A stretch of 56,052 nt of DNA from Alphaproteobacteria bacterium (GTDB taxonomy: Bacteria > Pseudomonadota > Alphaproteobacteria > Parvibaculales > Parvibaculaceae), in the NCBI GenBank assembly GCA_021775935.1, contig JAJFGY010000032.1:1-56052 (forward strand), in the 5' to 3' direction. A program made the translations under genes and the position numbers. The notes beneath the pieces are model-generated. The model searched no databases. It was not told where the DNA came from and saw only the letters and a list, made by a program, of their open reading frames with translations. Within the stretch, counting starts at the first letter, position 1. Each line of letters begins with the position of its first letter. Below are positions 1-9,784 of the stretch, piece after piece.

Positions 1-1
1 T

Positions 2-2160
2 GGCAATACGGCTGTCTTTGCTGCGCATTACGGTACAGGTGCTGTGGTGATTAACGCAGCTGCTGTAGATGCCACTGCTGGCGGCAATGGTGTGTTCGCG
101 CGCAGCTATGGCACGGGCTTGAGCGTGACAGCGTCTGGAGCAGTTGCGGGCGCAAATAACGGTGTCTACACGGTGCATCACGGGTCCAGTGATACCAACA
201 TTAATGTCGTGGATGTCTCTGGTGGCACCCAAAGTGCGATCAATGCGCGCCATCAGGCGGCAGTCATCAATGGCGATCTCAACATCACCTCCCTGGGTAC
301 GCTCTCCGGCAATCTCAATGGGATCTATGCTCTGCATAGCGGAACGGGCGCGATCAATATCAATGCAGTGGCGGCCACGGGGGCAGTAGCGTCAGGGATC
401 GTTGCGCGCAGCACGAACGCGGCCAATATGAGCGATATCAGTGTTATCACGACAGGTGCGGTCAGTGGGGATAACGGTGGCATCTCCGTGTCGCACTATG
501 GTGGTGGGGCTGTAACGATCAACACGGCTTCCGTGTCAACTGCCAGCGGAAATGGCGTCTTTGGGCGTACCTTTGGCACTGACCTCTCCGTAACAACATC
601 TGGCGCTGTTGTGGCCGATGGCGTTGGCGTCTATGCGAACAATCAGGGCACCGGTATGTCCACCATCAATGTGACGGATGTGACCAGTGCGGCATCAGAT
701 GGCGTCCTTGCGATAGCAAGTGGCGGAGACCTGAACGTCACCGCTACTGGAACAGTCACTGGCTATACCGGCCTCTCAGCGTTGAGCACAGGTGCTGGAG
801 CGGTCACGATTAATGCGGTGGATGTTACCGGAACAACGGGCGATGGTCTTTTTGCGAATATTGTTGGCACCACGAGCAACGCAAACATCACCGTCACAGG
901 GGAGGTGACGAGTGGGGCCCTTAACGGCATTCGAGTTCGTCACGTTGCGCAAGGTGGCGCGCTGAACGTCAATACGGGGAAGGTGACCGGTGGGGTCACC
1001 GGCATTCGGGTGAATAGTCTCTTTAATCTCGGAACCGATGTGAATATTACATCAACAGGTGCGGTGCAGGGTGGCTCATACGGCATTGCAGCGACCAGTC
1101 TTGGGACCGGCTCTCTTGTGATCAATGCAACATCTGTCGCCGGGACCAGTCGCAACGGGATCCGCGCAATCAGCCAAAATGCGGCCAGCCAGGGCCTGCG
1201 CATCACCGCGACTGGAACGGTGAGCGGCGGCTGGGATGGGATACATGCGCAGCAACGCGGGACAGGCGCGCTTGCCCTCAATGTCGCAGATGTCACCAGT
1301 GCAACCGGGATTGGCGTTTATGGCAGCAGCTATGGCGCGGGGTTCACGATCACAGCGTCGGGAGGTGTAACCGGGGCAACCGACGGTGTTCGTGCAACTC
1401 ACTTGGGGACGGGTGCGCTCACCATTGATGTGGCCTCGGCGACAGGCACAACAGGGACTGGGCTGGTCGTTCAAAATTACAATTACGCGAACATGGGCGA
1501 TGTTTTGATCACCGCTTCCGGTCATGTCAGTGGCGCTAACTTCGGCATTCTTGCGACCAGCCTCGGCAGTGGTTCGATGACGATCGATGCGGCCTCTGTT
1601 ACCGGCCAGTCGCAACACGGCATTTCTGCCCAGACCGTTTTTACCACAAGCACGGGGCTTTCGGTGAGTGCGTCGGGACTCGTGTCCGCTGAGAGTTTTG
1701 GCATCAATGCCCGACATGGCGGTAGCGGCTCCATTAGCATCAATGCAACCGATGTTACCAGCGCGCGGGAGAGCGGTGTTTATGCGTATGGCACCGCCTA
1801 TGTTACTTCTGGTGCAAACATCACCACAACGGGAACCGTTGCAGGGTATGTCAATGGTGTTGAGGCACGCCTTTTGGGTGCGGGCGATCTGATGGTCAAC
1901 GCGGTCAATGCGTCAGCAGATCTCTATGCCGGGGTGCGGACGTTGCAGGGTTATGGGACGGCGGGTCGCACGCGCGTCACTACGTCCGGCGATGTGAGTG
2001 GTGGAAAGTGGGGAATTTTCTCACGGAACAATGGAACTGGTGGAGCGGAGATTGCCGTCAGCGGTGCCGTGAGTTCCCTTGATACCGGCATCAGGGTTTA
2101 TGCTCACGGCAGCAACCAGATCAATATCGCTAACGGCGGGTCTGTGACCGGCGGCGGCCA
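2..2160 (+). repeat. Tandem ~150-bp degenerate repeats in the autotransporter passenger
   Basis: About 14 successive units of 48-53 codons can be aligned by eye. Successive units start with GVYTVHH, GIYALHS, GISVSHY, GVYANNQ, GLSALST, GIRVRHV, GIAATSL, GIHAQQR, GVRATHL, GILATSL, GINARHG, GVEARLL and GIFSRNN, preceded by the partial unit at the window edge. Similarity is much clearer in protein than in DNA, so the array is old rather than freshly amplified. Confidence 0.8.
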
Positions 2161-3775
2161 TGCCATTTTTACGAGCGGTACCACTGATCGAAACAGTGAT
2201 GATATCGTCACGAATGCCGGTTTGGTGAGTGGTCTTGTCGACCTCGGTGGTGGGGCGAATGCGTTCAACAATTCCTCCAGTGGTGTCTTTCAGACCCTGG
2301 GGACCGTCATGGTTGGGGCGGGCAATGCGCTCACCAATGCGGGCACCGTGTCACCGGGGGGGTCCGGCACCATCCAGACCACCACGCTGACCGGCAATTT
2401 CGCACAGACCGCTGGCGGGGTTTTCGCGGTTGATGTGGATGGGGGCGCTACGAGTGCCGACCGTCTTAATGTGAGCGGAACAGCGAACCTTGCCGGGAGG
2501 GTTGCTCTCGACTTTACGAACCTGGGGACAGCTCAAGGGGTTGTCACGATCCTGTCCGCTGCAGGAGGTGCGACAGATGATGGTCTTAGCGCGACGGGAA
2601 CCCCTGTTGCTGTCAACGCAACGCTTTCATATCCGAACGCCAATGATGTCGCGCTGACCTATGCAGTGGACTTTACACCGGCGAGTTTGGCGGTGGGGCT
2701 GACTCCTAACCAAGAGACGATTGGCGATGGATTGAATGCGCTCTTCGGAGCAGGAGCAGGTGGTGCCATTGCTACGGGCCTGCTGGGAATTACAGACCCA
2801 GTAGCCTACAAAATGGTGCTCGATCAATTGCAGGGCGAAGCCTTTCTTGACCAGGTTGGTAAGATCCTTGGCGGCAATCATTTCTTTGTTCAAAACCTGC
2901 TCTCCTGCCCATCGAGATTGGACGGCGCTGAAGTTCAGGTGGCAGGTGACGAGTGTATCTGGGGCCGAGTTGAGGGGCGCGCGGTAGATACAGAGCGGAC
3001 CAGCACAAATGTGGGCGGTCGCGAAACCGTTTGGGGTTTCTCAGGAGGTTTTGAAGCCCCGATTGACGAAGATGTTCGCGCTGGTGTTTCCTTTGCACTT
3101 GAGACAAGTGACGCAGAGACGAATAGCGGTACCTTCTCTGACGGCACGCGGGTGACATTGGGTGCGAAGGTGGAAAAGACGTTTGGTGCCTGGGAAACCA
3201 GTCTGGGCGTCTTTGGAGGGATCGCCTTTTACGATACGACTCGGTTGATTGGACTTGCGGGCGTTAGCCCAGCATTGAGTGATCATGATGTCGGATCGAT
3301 TTCCTCGGTTGCCAGGCTCTCCCACTCTCATGAGATGGGTGGCGTCCGGATCGTGCCGATGCTCGATCTGTCGGCGACCTATGTTTCCTTCGGAGGGATT
3401 AATGAGACGGGCGCGGGGGCGGCAAACCTGATCATTGCAGACTCAGATGAATGGATCTATTCGGCAACCCCAGCCATCGGAGCGCTCGGCACATTATTCA
3501 TAGGCGACGACTATAGCGTGAACGTGAGTGCCAAGGTCGGCGTTAGCCTGTTTTCCAAGAGCGGCTTTTCATCCTCCGCGCGGTTTGCAGGCGCGCCGGC
3601 GGGCGCAGCAGGTTTTTCCACCACAAGCGCGTTTGACGACGTGGTTGGCAACTTTTCCGGTGCGGTTGAGTGGCAGGCGAGCGACAATGCGTCGATCAAG
3701 GTTGGGTATGACGGCCGCGTTGGCGAGACGTCAGAGAGCCATGGTGGATCTGTTCGCGCGGTGCTGCCGTTTTAA
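2..3775 (+). CDS. Autotransporter with beta-helical repeats, 5'-truncated by the window
   Basis: This is an outer-membrane autotransporter (type V secretion): a surface passenger exported by its own C-terminal beta-barrel. The listed ORF begins at an internal GTG (44), but the frame is open back to base 2 and continues the repeat pattern, so the true start and signal peptide lie outside the window. The visible passenger consists of about 14 degenerate units of roughly 50 residues, of the form G(I/V)-x-A-x3-GTG-x3-INA-x2-VTG-x4-GI-x-A, rich in Gly, Thr, Ser and Val, as expected for a right-handed beta-helix. A linker follows, with a weak passenger-associated repeat (TLTGNFAQTAGGVFAVDVDG). The last ~280 residues form the barrel and end in the typical terminal aromatic (VLPF). 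The passenger ligand is unknown and adhesin is only a guess. It converges with the next gene, 22 bases away. Confidence 0.9.
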   Translation, partial: GNTAVFAAHYGTGAVVINAAAVDATAGGNGVFARSYGTGLSVTASGAVAGANNGVYTVHHGSSDTNINVVDVSGGTQSAINARHQAAVINGDLNITSLGTLSGNLNGIYALHSGTGAININAVAATGAVASGIVARSTNAANMSDISVITTGAVSGDNGGISVSHYGGGAVTINTASVSTASGNGVFGRTFGTDLSVTTSGAVVADGVGVYANNQGTGMSTINVTDVTSAASDGVLAIASGGDLNVTATGTVTGYTGLSALSTGAGAVTINAVDVTGTTGDGLFANIVGTTSNANITVTGEVTSGALNGIRVRHVAQGGALNVNTGKVTGGVTGIRVNSLFNLGTDVNITSTGAVQGGSYGIAATSLGTGSLVINATSVAGTSRNGIRAISQNAASQGLRITATGTVSGGWDGIHAQQRGTGALALNVADVTSATGIGVYGSSYGAGFTITASGGVTGATDGVRATHLGTGALTIDVASATGTTGTGLVVQNYNYANMGDVLITASGHVSGANFGILATSLGSGSMTIDAASVTGQSQHGISAQTVFTTSTGLSVSASGLVSAESFGINARHGGSGSISINATDVTSARESGVYAYGTAYVTSGANITTTGTVAGYVNGVEARLLGAGDLMVNAVNASADLYAGVRTLQGYGTAGRTRVTTSGDVSGGKWGIFSRNNGTGGAEIAVSGAVSSLDTGIRVYAHGSNQINIANGGSVTGGGHAIFTSGTTDRNSDDIVTNAGLVSGLVDLGGGANAFNNSSSGVFQTLGTVMVGAGNALTNAGTVSPGGSGTIQTTTLTGNFAQTAGGVFAVDVDGGATSADRLNVSGTANLAGRVALDFTNLGTAQGVVTILSAAGGATDDGLSATGTPVAVNATLSYPNANDVALTYAVDFTPASLAVGLTPNQETIGDGLNALFGAGAGGAIATGLLGITDPVAYKMVLDQLQGEAFLDQVGKILGGNHFFVQNLLSCPSRLDGAEVQVAGDECIWGRVEGRAVDTERTSTNVGGRETVWGFSGGFEAPIDEDVRAGVSFALETSDAETNSGTFSDGTRVTLGAKVEKTFGAWETSLGVFGGIAFYDTTRLIGLAGVSPALSDHDVGSISSVARLSHSHEMGGVRIVPMLDLSATYVSFGGINETGAGAANLIIADSDEWIYSATPAIGALGTLFIGDDYSVNVSAKVGVSLFSKSGFSSSARFAGAPAGAAGFSTTSAFDDVVGNFSGAVEWQASDNASIKVGYDGRVGETSESHGGSVRAVLPF

Positions 3776-3797
3776 GCGTAATCCTATCCCCGCGACC

Positions 3798-5345
3798 TTA
3801 GGGGATATCGTTGCTGGGAACGAGGCGCCAAAGGGAGCCATCGTCATTGTGCTCAAGAGCAATGTAGACAAATCCATCGTCACCCATCTCAACATCGCGA
3901 ATGCGCCCGAAATCTGCAATCAACAGTTCCTGTTCAATCAACATGTTGTTTTCAATTCGCAGCCGGTACAACGAACTGGCTTTGAGGCTTCCAACGAGCA
4001 GATCGTTGTTCCAATTTGGAAACTGAGTGCCGTCATGAAAGGTGAAGTTTGATACGGCCGGAGCCGGGGTGAAGTCGACGATGGGCAGCACGGTATCTTC
4101 AATGGGGAAGTCCAGCCCCAGGTCTCTGCCGATTGATACTTCGTCCCCGTCGTAATCAAGGCCATTGGTGTAGAGCGGCCACCCATAATTCTGTCCGGCC
4201 AGGATCTTGTTGATTTCATCTCCGCCGCGCGGACCCATTTCCGTGTTCCATACCTCTCCAGTATTGGGATGTGCGTCCAGTCCCTGACCTGTGCGATGGC
4301 CATAGCTCCAGACGGTGTGAATGGTAGAAGTTTCCGCACGCTCGTCAGAGGACGCCCAAAATGGGTTGTCTTCAGGAACTGTGCCATCATCCCGGACACG
4401 GTGGATCTTTCCAAAAGGTGTGTCTAACTGATGCAGCTTGTCGTAGGTGTTTTTTCCACCAATGGAGATGTACAAGTGGCCGCGCCCATCGAAGGCTAGT
4501 CGTCCGGCGGCAACGGCGTCTGGAACGGGTGTGTAATGGTCTTTATGAACCGACCAGATAATCTCCTGATCAACCCAACGACCTTCTCGGATACGTCCTC
4601 GAACAACGCGGACCATTGTCGCAGGGATCGGCCAGCCACATGACAGTTGGCACCGATCAGTATGAGAAAGATAGATCCAGCCATTGTCCTCGAAATCCGG
4701 ATGCAGCTCAACATCAAGCACGATACCGTAGTTAAGCCACGCACCTTCCACGCTGAGCAGTGTGTCCCATACTGGCGGTGTGTCTGCGATCAATGAACTT
4801 TGTTTTCCGTCAGGGTCTACAAGCGAAAGTCCTCTCGTCTTCTCTGCTATCAGTATGGTTCCATTGGGCATATACGCCAGGGAGTAAGGCCGGCTTTCCA
4901 ATTTGGCGACGCGCTCAAGCCGAAAATCATGATGTGTTGACCGGATGTTTCTGCTGGTTTGTGGGTCGTTCGTGTAAGAGTCGGCTGTGGTTGGAAAGTT
5001 TTGACGACGTTCGCTGATGAACAGGGCCAACCCCTTGATCAGCTCCGGCGATAGCTCTTCACCCCAACCTGTCATGGGTGTATTGGGAATACCCGTGCCG
5101 ATAACTGCCTCTATTTCGGGAACTGTGTCGCCGTGGTTGAGATTTGAATTGATCAGGGCGGAACCTAACTCCGTTCCTTCCAGCGAAACCCCATGGCAGC
5201 TGGCGCAATGTTCGTTCCAGGCGACAAGCGATGGCTCTCTGCTGTCTCTTGTGATGAAAAATCCATAGCCAAGAACCAGAAGGAAGGCGGTAAGGCCAAA
5301 TAGACTGATCGCAATTTTGTGCCAAAGCTTCATGGGTTCTTCCAT
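3798..5345 (-). CDS. Cytochrome c / PQQ-dependent sugar dehydrogenase fusion
   Basis: A predicted periplasmic oxidoreductase. Residues 7-32 form an N-terminal membrane anchor or signal. A c-type haem site CASCH lies at residues 47-51, with a short cytochrome domain to about residue 115. From about residue 145 comes a soluble glucose/sorbosone dehydrogenase (GSDH) beta-propeller, seen in blocks such as RPYSLAYMPNGTILIAEKTRGL, VLDVELHPDF, YGHRTGQGLDAHPNTGEVWNTEMGPRGGDEIN and QNYGWPLYTNG. GSDH-family enzymes oxidise aldoses or related sugars with PQQ; the fused haem is presumably the electron acceptor. The ATG at 5345 gives MEEPMKLWHK; the ATG at 5333 is an equally good start. The substrate cannot be told from sequence, and no PQQ biosynthesis gene is in the window. 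Confidence 0.85.
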   Translation of the reverse strand: MEEPMKLWHKIAISLFGLTAFLLVLGYGFFITRDSREPSLVAWNEHCASCHGVSLEGTELGSALINSNLNHGDTVPEIEAVIGTGIPNTPMTGWGEELSPELIKGLALFISERRQNFPTTADSYTNDPQTSRNIRSTHHDFRLERVAKLESRPYSLAYMPNGTILIAEKTRGLSLVDPDGKQSSLIADTPPVWDTLLSVEGAWLNYGIVLDVELHPDFEDNGWIYLSHTDRCQLSCGWPIPATMVRVVRGRIREGRWVDQEIIWSVHKDHYTPVPDAVAAGRLAFDGRGHLYISIGGKNTYDKLHQLDTPFGKIHRVRDDGTVPEDNPFWASSDERAETSTIHTVWSYGHRTGQGLDAHPNTGEVWNTEMGPRGGDEINKILAGQNYGWPLYTNGLDYDGDEVSIGRDLGLDFPIEDTVLPIVDFTPAPAVSNFTFHDGTQFPNWNNDLLVGSLKASSLYRLRIENNMLIEQELLIADFGRIRDVEMGDDGFVYIALEHNDDGSLWRLVPSNDIP

Positions 5346-5605
5346 TCAATGTCTTGGTCAGATGCTCTAGTCAAAAATTGTAGGCTTGATGTTTGTCTTG
5401 AGCGAGGTTTCTTTGTCTTGCTGTTCCGGTGCAATCGCTGATTTCACGCCCCGTTTTGCGACGTTGTCGTCGAAGTCTTGATTGTTGTTGCAGATGTTCT
5501 GATAGTGTTTTCTGGGTGGCTGATGGTTCGCGCATTGAAATGTTGGGCCCACACAAATTGTCGCGTTCGAGCAAAGGTTTTCAATACCCTAAGAGGAGAC
5601 AGGCG

Positions 5606-6187
5606 ATGGATGGCTTCGGCGGTTACATTTTTCTTGCGTTGGCGATTGGTGCCGGTTTTTGGGCTGTCAGCATTTACAACAATCTGGTCCGGTCGCGGCA
5701 ACGGGTGGCGGAGGGGTGGAGCGGTGTTGATGTGCAGTTGCGCCGTCGCGCCAATCTGATCCCCAATCTTGTGGAAACAGTCAAAACATACGCTGGTCAC
5801 GAGAAAGATACGCTGAACGACATCACCAGATTGCGTCGCCAGAGTGAATCTGCGGAAAGTGCGGGTGATGCGGGGGCTCGGGCTGCAGCGGAAGGGAAGC
5901 TGTCAGGCTCCTTAATGCATTTGTTTGCGGTTGCGGAGAATTACCCAGATCTAAAAGCCAATGAAAATTTTCTGAACCTGCAGAACGACCTCACTGAGAT
6001 TGAAGAACAGATCCAACTTTCTCGACGGTATTTCAATGGCGCTGTTAGGGACCTAAACGTGCTTGTTGAGTCCGTCCCCAGTAATTTTGTTGCAAAGACC
6101 TTTGGCTTTCAAACGGCGGCCTATTTTGAAGTTGAGGATGATAGCGAACGCGCAGTTCCCAAAGTGGACTTCGGGTCCAAGGCATGA
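5606..6187 (+). CDS. LemA family protein
   Basis: A LemA-family membrane-anchored helical protein of unknown biochemical role. The listed ORF starts at 5429, but the ATG at 5606 is preceded by AGAGGAGACAGG and gives a normal LemA N-terminus: one transmembrane helix (GGYIFLALAIGAGFWAVSIYNNLV) followed by the hallmark VDVQLRRRANLIPNLVETVKTY and, near the end, ENFLNLQNDLTEIEEQIQLSRRYFNGAVRDLN. Length 193 aa is typical. It overlaps the DUF2207 start by 4 bases (ATGA), so the two are co-translated; LemA-DUF2207 pairs are common in bacteria. Upstream residues 1-59 of the ORF-track protein are not part of the family. Confidence 0.92.
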   Translation: MDGFGGYIFLALAIGAGFWAVSIYNNLVRSRQRVAEGWSGVDVQLRRRANLIPNLVETVKTYAGHEKDTLNDITRLRRQSESAESAGDAGARAAAEGKLSGSLMHLFAVAENYPDLKANENFLNLQNDLTEIEEQIQLSRRYFNGAVRDLNVLVESVPSNFVAKTFGFQTAAYFEVEDDSERAVPKVDFGSKA

Positions 6188-8133
6188 AAAGCATGCGCCT
6201 TGTCAGTTTTGTCTTCGGATGTCTGTTCTTGCTCACCGGTGTGGCTTATGCAGCGGAACGCATTACAGCCTTTGATATAAATCTTTTGGTGCAACCTGAC
6301 GGGGACCTCATTGTCACTGAGACCATTCAGGTGGTCGCCGAAGGAGACAAAATCAGGCGGGGGATATTTAGAGATTTCCCTACAGCGTATCGGACGGCGG
6401 CAGGTTTCCACGACTATGTTGACTTTGACGTGCTTGAAGTTACACGCGATGGTCAGCCAGAGCCTCACTTTGTTGACGCGGAGCACGGGTACCACCGGCT
6501 CTATATCGGTGAGGCCAGCCGGTATCTTTCGCGCGGTGTTCATACTTATAGGATTAAGTATCGAACGAGTGAGCAGATTGGGTTTTTCGCCGAGACTGAT
6601 CAACTCTATTGGAATCTGACCGGCAACTTCTGGGATTTTCAGATAGACTCAGTCTCTGCTGAATTGATCTTACCGACAGGCGCGGTGCCTCAGGACATTT
6701 CTGCCTACACTGGAGCTGCAGGAGAGAGCGGTCGTGATTATCAGATTACGGCGGCGCGGGGAAACAGGGTCGCGTTGCAGACGACCCGGGTTCTGCAAAG
6801 CGGTGAAGGACTTACCGTTTCTGTCAGTTGGCAAAAAGGGTTGGTCGTTCCTCTTACTTTCGGCGAGGAGCTAAGTGATTTTATTGGCGACAATTTGGGG
6901 TTCTTCGTTGGGTGTCTCTGTCTGATCCTTGTGTCCGTCTATTTCTACTATATGTGGCATCGGTTTGGGCAGGACCCGGAAAAGGGCGTTATCATTCCTC
7001 TGTTTGCGCCGCCTGCCGATCTATCGCCTGTGGCCCTGGGGTACATTCATGCTCGAGGGTTTGACGGCGGAATGTCAGGCAGTCGCGCACTGACTGTTGC
7101 GCTCACCAGTCTTGCGATTAAGGGGCTCGTCACAATTGAAGATTTGGACAAGCAGTCGGGTGTCAGATACGTCATTCGCCGTACAGACCGAAAGGCGGAG
7201 GGCCTTCCACCAGGAGAACAAGTGCTCCTGGACCGTTTGTTCGATGATAGTGGGCGCGATGAGCTTTCTTTGGGCTCGGCCTACGATTCTATGTTTGATA
7301 AGGCGAAGGACGCCTTTCTTGCTCGGATAAGGCGCGAGTATACGGAAGCCTATTTTCGCAAAAACGGAGGCAAATGGTTTGCAGGTGCAGCGATAGCTGG
7401 GATCATGGCCATTGTCTCCGCCGCCTCTAGCCAGCCAATGGGCGATCCCATGATCCTGGCGGGCGCGCTTGCCTTTTTTGCGAGCGTCATCTTTACGTTC
7501 TTCTTTACGGCGGTACGGTTCGTTTGGCGGGAGGCTCGACGAGATACACCAGGCGGCAATACCTGGCCCTTCATCAAGGCCGTTCTGACTTTGCTTGGCG
7601 TGTCTGTGCCAACCGCGTTTCTAGGGTACGGCGTTTACCTAACGGCCTCTCTTCCCGTACTTGTGCTCATAGCTGCGTTGATTGGTGTCAGCTTTACCTT
7701 CTTTGACCTCATGGAAGCGCCCACTGTGTATGGTCGCCAGATAATGGATAAGATTGATGGGTATCTTCTGTTTCTGACCACCACGGAGTGGGATCGGATG
7801 CAGGCGCAGGGTACAATGCCAACACCAAATTCAGCGATGTTTGAAAAGCACCTGCCCTATTCAATGGCATTGGGTGTCGATGACGCCTGGAGCAAAACGT
7901 TCGCAGAATATGCAAAAGCAGCATCTGTGCCACCGGATGAATATAGAAGTAGCTGGTACAGTTCTCGCGGCGGACATGTTGGTGATTTTTCCACGTTTTC
8001 CACAGGCTTTTCATCGGGCCTGGTTCGCACCATGTCGTCGGCGTCGACACCTCCTCCGTCGAGCAGCAGCGGTTCGAGTGGCGGCGGTTCGTCGGGCGGT
8101 GGCGGAGGCGGCGGCGGCGGAGGGGGCTGGTAG
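6184..8133 (+). CDS. DUF2207 membrane protein with Gly-rich tail
   Basis: A DUF2207-family membrane protein, 649 aa. It has an N-terminal signal peptide (cleavage near AYA-AER), an extracytoplasmic beta-rich domain of about 200 residues containing the family signature DGDLIVTETIQVVAEGDKIRRGIFRDFPT, a transmembrane helix near residue 240 (FFVGCLCLILVSVYFYYMW), a cytoplasmic winged-helix-like stretch (GSRALTVALTSLAIKGLVTIED), a cluster of further membrane helices between about 395 and 520, and a C-terminal tail ending in a run of Gly then Trp. The Ser/Gly tail is usual for the family. Function is unknown; together with LemA it is presumed to act in envelope homeostasis. Confidence 0.88.
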   Translation: MKSMRLVSFVFGCLFLLTGVAYAAERITAFDINLLVQPDGDLIVTETIQVVAEGDKIRRGIFRDFPTAYRTAAGFHDYVDFDVLEVTRDGQPEPHFVDAEHGYHRLYIGEASRYLSRGVHTYRIKYRTSEQIGFFAETDQLYWNLTGNFWDFQIDSVSAELILPTGAVPQDISAYTGAAGESGRDYQITAARGNRVALQTTRVLQSGEGLTVSVSWQKGLVVPLTFGEELSDFIGDNLGFFVGCLCLILVSVYFYYMWHRFGQDPEKGVIIPLFAPPADLSPVALGYIHARGFDGGMSGSRALTVALTSLAIKGLVTIEDLDKQSGVRYVIRRTDRKAEGLPPGEQVLLDRLFDDSGRDELSLGSAYDSMFDKAKDAFLARIRREYTEAYFRKNGGKWFAGAAIAGIMAIVSAASSQPMGDPMILAGALAFFASVIFTFFFTAVRFVWREARRDTPGGNTWPFIKAVLTLLGVSVPTAFLGYGVYLTASLPVLVLIAALIGVSFTFFDLMEAPTVYGRQIMDKIDGYLLFLTTTEWDRMQAQGTMPTPNSAMFEKHLPYSMALGVDDAWSKTFAEYAKAASVPPDEYRSSWYSSRGGHVGDFSTFSTGFSSGLVRTMSSASTPPPSSSSGSSGGGSSGGGGGGGGGGGW

Positions 8134-8319
8134 TCGAACAAACACTCTTGGCTTTCTCGTCTCGGACAATATGGACCGGGTATTCCGCCAAGTTTCAATC
8201 TGACAATGTCGCCAGAAGAAGCGGAGGGGGTCCGTAAAACAGATCCGAGTATATCGACCCTGTTTCTTTAGGCCGCAGAGAGGCTTTTTTTCTTCAGCAA
8301 ATGAGGCTAGGACTTCAGG

Positions 8320-9762
8320 ATGAGTATTTCCATCATCCTGTTTCACAACAATCTTCGGTTGCACGACAATGCAGCTCTCACCGCGGCGCGAGAGACCGGT
8401 GGTGTCGTGCTACCGGTTTTCATTCTCGATGAAAACCTGGGCAGGCCTCTTGGTGCGGCATCACGGTGGTGGCTTCATCACTCACTGGCTTGTCTTGACG
8501 AAAGCCTGCGCGAAATCGGGTCTCCCCTTACACTTCTTCGGGGGGATGCTCTCAAATGCCTTAAAGCGCTTGTCGATGAAACCGGTGCGTCCCAGATATT
8601 TCTTCACCACGGGTATGATGCTGGTGTGCAATTGTTTGAAGAAGACCTGAACCACTGGGCTGTGGAGTGCGATGTTCAGGTGCATCGCTTTGGTGGACAT
8701 GTCCTTTTTCCACCAGAGGTTATAAGAACCAAACAGGGGAAGCCCTACACGGTGTTCTCACCCTATTGGCGCGAATGTTTGAACCACCCGGAACGCGGGT
8801 CCCCTCTTTCTGCACCTACCGAACTGCGTGCGCCAAATAAAGCGCCAAATTCGCTCGCGCTTGAGGAGCTTGATCTGCTGCCAAAGGGTGTGGATTGGAC
8901 AGGAGGGCTGGCCGATAGCTTTGTACCTGGCGAAAAATCCGCACTCAAAGGACTGACTGATTTCATGTCGGAAGGCTTGCTTGGATACAAAGCTCAGCGG
9001 GATCGACCAGATATGGTTCAGGCGACCTCGCGCATGTCGCCGCATCTGCGTTTTGGAGAGATCAGCCCTCGGGCGATTTGGACCCATGTGCATCATGCGA
9101 TGGATGCCAATCCAGCGCTTCAAACCGATGGCGATCACTTTTTGCGCGAAATCGGATGGCGTGATTTCTCCTACCATTTGCTGCACCATTTTCCCACGCT
9201 TCCCCGCGATCCTCTGCGGCCCGCATTTGCCAAATTTCCCTGGCGTGAGGATGACTTTTCCTCGCTTGCTGCGTGGCAGAAAGGAATGACAGGATTTCCG
9301 ATCGTCGATGCTGGAATGCGGCAATTGTGGCAGACCGGGTGGATGCATAACCGTGTGAGGATGATTGTCGCGTCGTTTCTCGTCAAAGAGTTGCTCATTC
9401 ATTGGCACGAGGGGGAAGCTTGGTTCTGGGACACGCTTATCGATGCGGACCCGGCCAGTAATACGGCCAGTTGGCAATGGGTTGCTGGTTGTGGTGCAGA
9501 TGCTGCGCCCTATTTCCGTATCTTCAATCCTGTTTTACAGGGCGAAAAATTTGATCCCGAAGGCACATATGTTCGCGACTACGTTCCGGAACTGCGTGAA
9601 TTGCCAAAGAAATTCGTGCACCACCCCTGGGATGCCCCTGCTGATGTTCTGGAAAGTGCAGGGCTTCGGCTTGGTGAAACCTATCCCAATCCAATCGTCG
9701 ACCGGAAGCTCGCCAGGGCCCGGGCGCTCGAAGCGTTTGAGCAGATAAAGGCGCAAAAATAG
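8320..9762 (+). CDS. phrB: Deoxyribodipyrimidine photolyase (cryptochrome/photolyase family)
   Basis: A light-driven repair enzyme that splits UV-induced cyclobutane pyrimidine dimers using reduced FAD, with an N-terminal antenna-chromophore domain. Residues 1-130 show the Rossmann-like DNA-photolyase domain (IILFHNNLRLHDNAAL). The C-terminal FAD-binding helical domain carries the strongly conserved WRDFSYHLLHHFP, GFPIVDAGMRQLWQTGWMHNRVRM, WFWDTLIDADPASNTASWQWVAGCGADAAPYFRIFNP and KFDPEGTYVRDYVPEL. The length of 480 aa is standard. It heads the photo-oxidative stress cluster. In Rhodobacter a photolyase gene is likewise under RpoE-ChrR control, but I could not find the cluster's TGATCC element in the 186 bases upstream. 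Confidence 0.96.
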   Translation: MSISIILFHNNLRLHDNAALTAARETGGVVLPVFILDENLGRPLGAASRWWLHHSLACLDESLREIGSPLTLLRGDALKCLKALVDETGASQIFLHHGYDAGVQLFEEDLNHWAVECDVQVHRFGGHVLFPPEVIRTKQGKPYTVFSPYWRECLNHPERGSPLSAPTELRAPNKAPNSLALEELDLLPKGVDWTGGLADSFVPGEKSALKGLTDFMSEGLLGYKAQRDRPDMVQATSRMSPHLRFGEISPRAIWTHVHHAMDANPALQTDGDHFLREIGWRDFSYHLLHHFPTLPRDPLRPAFAKFPWREDDFSSLAAWQKGMTGFPIVDAGMRQLWQTGWMHNRVRMIVASFLVKELLIHWHEGEAWFWDTLIDADPASNTASWQWVAGCGADAAPYFRIFNPVLQGEKFDPEGTYVRDYVPELRELPKKFVHHPWDAPADVLESAGLRLGETYPNPIVDRKLARARALEAFEQIKAQK

Positions 9763-9784
9763 TTGCAGCAAGCCGTCTGGTATC

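Noticed and set aside
1076-1717. Long antisense ORF (213 aa) inside the autotransporter
   Set aside because: It is a shadow frame of the repetitive Gly/Thr-rich gene; its Arg/Cys-rich translation has no domain pattern and no ribosome site.
8134-8319. RpoE-type promoter before the photolyase gene
   Set aside because: No TGATCC or one-mismatch variant with a GTA 17 bases on was found in these 186 bases, although Rhodobacter would predict one.
8758-9477. Antisense ORF of 239 aa opposite the photolyase gene
   Set aside because: The plus strand encodes every conserved photolyase block here; the antisense product shows no known motif.
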